Shown in pieces: positions 8,106 to 11,506 of a stretch of 11,506 bases of DNA. The DNA lies in NCBI GenBank assembly GCA_013696275.1, contig JACCYW010000001.1, positions 1 to 11,506 of the forward strand, read 5' to 3'. The notes under the pieces were generated by a model. That model was not told where the DNA came from. It saw only the letters and a list, made by a program, of their open reading frames with translations, and searched no databases. Both the position numbers and the translations under genes were made by a program. Position 1 is the stretch's first letter, and every line of letters starts with the position of its first letter. Source of the stretch: Chloroflexota bacterium (lineage in GTDB: Bacteria > Chloroflexota > Limnocylindria > Limnocylindrales > CSP1-4).

Positions 8106-8926
8106 TGGAAGACACGCTGCGTTTCCTCATCGTCATCGCCTTGGTCGGCCTGCTGCTCCTGCTGCGCTTCGATGCCCAGCGCTTCGGGACGGCCGAGTAC
8201 GACGACGAGACCGCGGACGGCGGCGTTCGGCCCTGGTTGCGCCGCCTGGCCTGGTACAGCCTCGGCGCGGTCCTCATCTACGCCGTCTTTCGCGTCCACC
8301 CGCAGCCCATCTCCGTGCTTCACCTGGACCTCGGACGGGACCGCCAACTGTCCATCGGCCTGGGCCTGTTGCTCGGTCTGCTGGGCACCAGTCTGGCGTT
8401 CGCCTTCGCCTGGTGGCGATACCGTCGTTTCCGGCTGCCCCCTGCGCGCCACTATCCCGGTGCGGCCGTGAATGTCATCGGCACCGCGGTGCTCGACGAG
8501 GCGCTCTTCCGCGGCATCATCCTGGGGCTGCTGCTCAGCTTCAGCTGGCCGGTCGAGCTCGCCATCGCCTTCCAGGCTGCTTTCTACGGCCTCGCCACCA
8601 GACTCGGGGCACCGGGGCGTAGTCGCGGCATGTTGATCATCTCGGTCGGCATCGGCGCGGTGGCCGGATCCCTGACGGTCCAGACGTTGGGTATCGGAGC
8701 CGCCATCGTGGGCCACGCGATGACGCGTTTCGCCATCGTCCTGGCCACCGGACACGCTGGTCAGGTGCGGCCGTCGGGCCGCGAGCCGGAGGAGCTGCTG
8801 GGGCGGACCATGCCGCCCGACGGCTGGGAGGTCGTCACTGACAGAGCCAACGCCGCGACCGATGCCGACCCCGCCAGTGATGCCCATGGCGAGCAGGGAG
8901 GACTTCGCCCGGTCCGACCGGGCTAG
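8105..8926 (+). CDS. CPBP (Abi)-like multispanning membrane protein with degenerate motifs
   Basis: This 273-residue membrane protein starts at the ATG at 8105, with GGAGG (8093-8097) seven bases upstream. Hydrophobic segments lie near 5-20, 48-62, 82-104, 120-148, 150-166, 175-195 and 197-215. DEALFRG (131-137) resembles motif 1 (EExxxRG) of the CPBP/Abi family of intramembrane glutamic endopeptidases, with Asp for the first Glu. The second motif, normally Phe followed by a conserved His, would fall at FYGLATRL (160-167) and lacks the His. GHAMTRF (203-209) keeps the third-motif His204 but has Arg at the usual Asn/Asp position. It is therefore either a diverged protease or a pseudoenzyme. 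A hydrophilic tail of about 55 residues follows. Family membership is a motif-level inference. Its position between lepA and hemW suggests co-expression only. Confidence 0.7.
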   Translation: MEDTLRFLIVIALVGLLLLLRFDAQRFGTAEYDDETADGGVRPWLRRLAWYSLGAVLIYAVFRVHPQPISVLHLDLGRDRQLSIGLGLLLGLLGTSLAFAFAWWRYRRFRLPPARHYPGAAVNVIGTAVLDEALFRGIILGLLLSFSWPVELAIAFQAAFYGLATRLGAPGRSRGMLIISVGIGAVAGSLTVQTLGIGAAIVGHAMTRFAIVLATGHAGQVRPSGREPEELLGRTMPPDGWEVVTDRANAATDADPASDAHGEQGGLRPVRPG

Positions 8927-8928
8927 GC

Positions 8929-10206
8929 GTGGACCATCTGCCGGCGGCCTTGATGCCACCGCCCGTGGCGCTCTATATCCATGTGCCGTTCTGCATCTCG
9001 ATCTGCCCCTACTGTGACTTCGTCGTCTACGCCGGCCGCGAAGCCCGGGGCGAACGGAGCAGGCTGACCGCCTTCCTGGCGGCACTCCACGTCGAGCTCG
9101 ACCTTCGGGCTGATCTCCTGGCGGCCCAGAACGCCGGTCAGCCCAGGCCGCCACTGCGAAGCGTCTACCTGGGCGGTGGGACACCATCGCTGCTTTCGGC
9201 GCCTCAGGTCACTGATCTCCTCGACCATGTCGCGCGCCGGTATGGCTTGGCGGCCGACGCTGAGGTCACCATCGAGGTCAACCCGGGGCCGGCGGACCGC
9301 GGTGACCTTCGGGGTTACCGAGCTGCTGGCGTCGGTCGGGTGAGCATCGGAGTGCAGAGCCTGCAGGCAAGCGAGCTGCGCACCCTCGGTCGGCGTCACA
9401 GCGCCGCTGATGTGGCAGCGACGGTCGATCTCGCCCGCGCGGCGGCCTTTGACAGTGTCAGCATCGATCTCCTGTACGACATCCCAGGGCAGACGCTCGA
9501 GACATGGTCGGCCACGCTGCATATGGCTCTCGGCCTGGCGGTCGACCACGTGTCGGCCTATGCGCTGGCCCTGGATGACCCGGCGGCGGAGGGCCTGACC
9601 GGCATCCTCGGTGACCACCGACCGGTCCGGGCCGGAGCGCGAGCATGGCGCGACAGGGTACGTCCAGGCCAGGATGAGGATCGGGCGGCCGAGATGTATG
9701 AGCTCGCGAGCGATCGCCTGGAGGGCGCCGGCCTGGCTGGCTACGAGCTCTCGAACTGGGCCCGGGCAGGCCACGAGGGTCGCCACAACCTGGTGTACTG
9801 GCAGCGCGAGCCGTACGCGGGCCTGGGGCCGGGCGCACATGCCTTCGACGGCGCCGGTCGGCGCACTTGGACGGCGGCCAGTCTGGCGGACTATCTTGGC
9901 GTGCTCACGCCGGCGCATCGGGTGGCAGCGTCATTGCCGGTCGGCGGAGGGGAGCTGATCGACGACTCCACAGCCGTAGCTGAAGCGGCCATCCTGGGTC
10001 TCCGCCTCCGACAAGGCATCCCGGTCGAGCTGGCCAGGCATCCTGGGGTCAGCGCTGGCCTGGCCTGGGGCATGTCGCACGGACTGCTCGAGCGGGTCGT
10101 GACCCGGGTACGCCTGACACCACGCGGCAGGCTCCTGGCCGATGAGGTCTTCGCCCGCCTGTTGCCCGCCGGCGCGACGGCGTCGCGTCGCGAAGCGGCC
10201 GCGTGA
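8929..10206 (+). CDS. hemW: Radical SAM haem chaperone HemW (coproporphyrinogen III oxidase-like)
   Basis: HemW is a radical SAM protein of the HemN-like family that carries haem to target proteins; older annotations call it oxygen-independent coproporphyrinogen III oxidase. The cluster motif CISICPYC has Cys22, Cys26 and Cys29 (CxxxCxxC) within LYIHVPFC...CDF. GGGTPS, EVNPGP, SIGVQSLQ and YDIPGQT follow in order. RHNLVYW, the HemW signature HNxxYW, lies in the second half with GLGPGAHAF behind it. The C-terminal winged-helix-like part ends at residue 425. The Cys-Cys-Cys-Phe pattern used by true HemN is not seen, so HemW is preferred. Two bases separate it from the preceding stop. The GTG at 8929 lacks an SD and the ATG at 8953 is a possible alternative, eight residues shorter. 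The stop overlaps the next gene as GTGA. Confidence 0.93.
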   Translation: MDHLPAALMPPPVALYIHVPFCISICPYCDFVVYAGREARGERSRLTAFLAALHVELDLRADLLAAQNAGQPRPPLRSVYLGGGTPSLLSAPQVTDLLDHVARRYGLAADAEVTIEVNPGPADRGDLRGYRAAGVGRVSIGVQSLQASELRTLGRRHSAADVAATVDLARAAAFDSVSIDLLYDIPGQTLETWSATLHMALGLAVDHVSAYALALDDPAAEGLTGILGDHRPVRAGARAWRDRVRPGQDEDRAAEMYELASDRLEGAGLAGYELSNWARAGHEGRHNLVYWQREPYAGLGPGAHAFDGAGRRTWTAASLADYLGVLTPAHRVAASLPVGGGELIDDSTAVAEAAILGLRLRQGIPVELARHPGVSAGLAWGMSHGLLERVVTRVRLTPRGRLLADEVFARLLPAGATASRREAAA

Positions 10207-11171
10207 ACGGGGCCGGACCGCGCAAGCCAGCGCGCCTCAGGCCGGGCGACACGGTCGCTCTGGTGGCTCCGGCTTCGCCCTGGGAGAACCGCAGTGAGAT
10301 GCTGCGCGCTGTTCGGGGCCTGGAAGGGTGGGGCCTGAAGGTCAAGCCGGGCGCTCACGTGGATGATCGGGATGGGTACCTGGCCGGCCGTGATGAGGAC
10401 CGGGCAGCCGATCTCAATAGCGCCTTCGCTGATCCAGAGGTGAGCGCTGTCATCTGTCTGCAGGGCGGATACGGCAGCGCACGTCTGTTGCCGCTCCTGG
10501 AACGCGAGGTCATCGCCGCGAACCCGAAGGCACTGTGTGGCTATTCGGACATCACGTCGCTCCACCTGGCGATCGAGGCCTGGAGCGACACCATCACCTT
10601 CTATTCCAACGGCGCCAGCGGGGTGGGCTCATCGGACACGTCCGCTTTCTCCAAGGCCACGATGCACCGCGCACTCTTCAGTGACGAGCCATTCGGCGCC
10701 ATCCCGGCCGATCCCGAAGACGCCTGGATCCGAACCATCAGCGGCGGCGTCGCGCACGGTCGCTTGACGGGCGGATGCCTGACGCTGGTGCAGGCCACGC
10801 TGGGCACGCCCATCGAGATCAAGACCGAGGGCCGCATCCTCTATCTGGAAGATCTGGACATGCACAGCTACACCATGGATAGCATCCTGACCCACTTGCG
10901 TAACGCCGGGAAGTTGGACGGTTGCGCGGGCATCGTCGTTGGCCAGCTGAAGAACGTGGGCTGGCGGGAGGACTTCGCATCGTTCATGCAGGACCGATCG
11001 GTGGAGGACGTGCTGGAGGATCTGCTCGGGCCGCTGGGAGTGCCCTGCATCTACGGCCTGCCCATCGGTCACGGCAAACATCACGCCACCGTGCCCCACG
11101 GCGCGATGGCGACACTGGATGCCGACGCTGGGACCCTGTCCGTGGACGAGGTGGTGACGGCGGACCCCTAG
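10203..11171 (+). CDS. Peptidase family S66 protein (LD-carboxypeptidase / MccF-like)
   Basis: S66 serine peptidases remove the terminal D-amino acid from murein tetrapeptides (LdcA) or inactivate microcin C-like peptide nucleotides (MccF), usually in the cytoplasm. The 322-residue length fits. RPGDTVALVAPASP (13-26) is the family N-terminus. The catalytic triad can be placed as Ser115 in GYSDITSLH, Glu216 in LYLEDLD and His290 in GLPIGHGKHH; the spacing closely matches the Ser115/Glu217/His285 of Pseudomonas LdcA. LQGGYGS (86-92) is also typical. The oxyanion-side HGP motif of LdcA is not present; YSNGASG (134-140) stands there. Murein recycling is the default guess, and an MccF-like self-protection role cannot be excluded. 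It starts at GTG 10203, overlapping the hemW stop, without an SD. Confidence 0.92.
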   Translation: MNGAGPRKPARLRPGDTVALVAPASPWENRSEMLRAVRGLEGWGLKVKPGAHVDDRDGYLAGRDEDRAADLNSAFADPEVSAVICLQGGYGSARLLPLLEREVIAANPKALCGYSDITSLHLAIEAWSDTITFYSNGASGVGSSDTSAFSKATMHRALFSDEPFGAIPADPEDAWIRTISGGVAHGRLTGGCLTLVQATLGTPIEIKTEGRILYLEDLDMHSYTMDSILTHLRNAGKLDGCAGIVVGQLKNVGWREDFASFMQDRSVEDVLEDLLGPLGVPCIYGLPIGHGKHHATVPHGAMATLDADAGTLSVDEVVTADP

Positions 11172-11196
11172 AGCTCGCGAGCCGGCACAGCTTGCA

Positions 11197-11216
11197 GGGT
11201 GGCCCGTCAGCCGCCC
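11197..11216 (+). terminator. Weak hairpin after the S66 peptidase gene
   Basis: GGGTGGC (11197-11203) can pair with GCCGCCC (11210-11216), with one T-G wobble, around a six-base loop. It lies 25 bases after the stop. There is no T-run, so a terminator role is only suggested by position. Confidence 0.25.
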
Positions 11217-11227
11217 GGGATGTCAGC

Positions 11228-11233
11228 GATACT
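11228..11233 (+). promoter_or_regulatory. Putative -10 element for the right-edge gene
   Basis: GATACT in the context GCGATACTAGGACCC lies eight bases before an ATG at 11242, the same short spacing as TATACT before lepA. It matches TATAAT at four of six bases. No -35 is seen. Confidence 0.3.
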
Positions 11234-11241
11234 AGGACCCG

Positions 11242-11506
11242 ATGCAACGCGCCCGAGCCGTAGGGTCGCCGCCGTATCCAGCGGGGCGTCTGCGCCCTCC
11301 GGCGCCGAGGTGGCAGGCGGGTCTGCGCCCTCCGGCGCCGAGGTGGCAGGCGCGTCCCTACCGCCACCGCTCCCGCCGACACGGCAGGCTCGATGCACGG
11401 CTCGTCACCGTCGTCGCCGCTCTGGCGGTGCTGATCTCGCTGGCTGCGGTGGCCGGGTCGTCGCCGGCCCTGCCGCCCCCGGCCGCACCGCCCATCCGCG
11501 CCATCG
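11242..11506 (+). CDS. Start of an unrecognised secreted or membrane-anchored protein (3' end outside window)
   Basis: This frame is open from the ATG at 11242 to the window edge (88 codons), following an in-frame TAG at 11233. It encodes a very basic, Pro/Arg-rich N-terminus with two copies of the 11-residue unit LRPPAPRWQA plus one flanking residue (residues 16-37), a basic patch RHRSRRHGR (41-49), and a hydrophobic helix near 54-72 (LVTVVAALAVLISLAAVAG). A Pro/Ala-rich stretch follows. That looks like a signal peptide or membrane anchor with a long basic n-region, leading to an exported domain beyond the window. A rival frame from the ATG at 11220 is also open to the edge and reads the repeats as a plausible Ser/Gly/Ala linker, but it turns the hydrophobic part into an Arg/Gly/Cys-rich stretch. 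The 11242 frame is favoured; function is unknown. Confidence 0.5.
   Translation, partial: MQRARAVGSPPYPAGRLRPPAPRWQAGLRPPAPRWQARPYRHRSRRHGRLDARLVTVVAALAVLISLAAVAGSSPALPPPAAPPIRAI
11288..11352 (+). repeat. Two tandem copies of a 33-base unit
   Basis: Bases 11288-11320 recur at 11321-11352, identical over 32 bases with a period of 33. Each unit begins GTCTGCGCCCTCCGG and ends TGGCAGGCG. The period is a multiple of three, so the repeat adds whole codons (11 residues) in every frame. It lies in the first part of the right-edge gene. Confidence 0.95.

Noticed and set aside
7967..9187. Long open frame on the minus strand opposite the CPBP-like gene and the start of hemW (about 400 codons)
   Set aside because: It lies antisense to well-supported genes, is very rich in Arg, Gly and Gln with no recognisable domain, and is expected by chance at this GC content.
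8929..10206. True oxygen-independent coproporphyrinogen III oxidase (HemN)
   Set aside because: The protein has the HNxxYW motif of HemW and lacks the HemN-specific fourth-cysteine pattern and extended N-terminus.
10203..11171. Microcin C immunity protein as part of a bacteriocin cluster
   Set aside because: The S66 family includes MccF, but no peptide precursor, adenylyltransferase or exporter lies nearby; a murein or general carboxypeptidase role is the simpler reading.
11288..11352. CRISPR array
   Set aside because: The two 33-base units abut directly with no spacer and maintain the reading frame; no cas gene is nearby.

Overview
The window is GC-rich, tightly packed bacterial chromosome with short intergenic gaps and nearly all genes on the + strand. 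The GC bias, gene content and a small DUF5679-type protein point to an uncultured soil or freshwater Chloroflexota lineage, perhaps of the Limnocylindria type. That assignment is inferred from general resemblance; no rRNA marker is present. An actinobacterial or related high-GC lineage remains possible.

Layout. (1) Positions 1-738 hold the 3' part of a uridine phosphorylase-like gene. (2) Positions 826-966 hold a 46-residue DUF5679-like protein with its own ribosome binding site, followed by a strong terminator hairpin at 1048-1075. (3) Positions 1244-5437 form the lower-glycolysis operon: gap, pgk, eno and an unrecognised four-helix membrane protein, each junction being a 4-base ATGA or GTGA stop/start overlap. 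(4) rpsT (ribosomal protein S20) lies on the minus strand at 5503-6186, convergent with that operon. Its S20 domain is followed by a basic, low-complexity C-terminal tail longer than the domain itself. (5) Divergent from rpsT is a second + strand run: lepA (elongation factor 4), a CPBP-like membrane protein with degenerate motifs, hemW (radical SAM protein) and an S66-family LD-carboxypeptidase, ending at 11171. (6) From about 11220 to the end of the window a new reading frame opens. It carries two 33-base tandem repeats and a hydrophobic segment and is cut by the window edge.

How the genes fit together. gap, pgk and eno convert glyceraldehyde 3-phosphate to phosphoenolpyruvate, apart from the phosphoglycerate mutase step, for which no gene is seen here. 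rpsT, lepA and hemW are neighbours in many bacteria (for example Bacillus), so this block looks like an ancestral translation and haem-chaperone neighbourhood in which rpsT is inverted and a membrane protein sits between lepA and hemW. I see no mobile element, CRISPR array, phage gene or restriction system. Nothing here is convincingly a new multi-gene system. The items most worth a second look are the S20 tail, the operon-embedded membrane proteins, the near-leaderless lepA start with a recurring -10-like element, and the unresolved repeat-bearing gene at the right edge.
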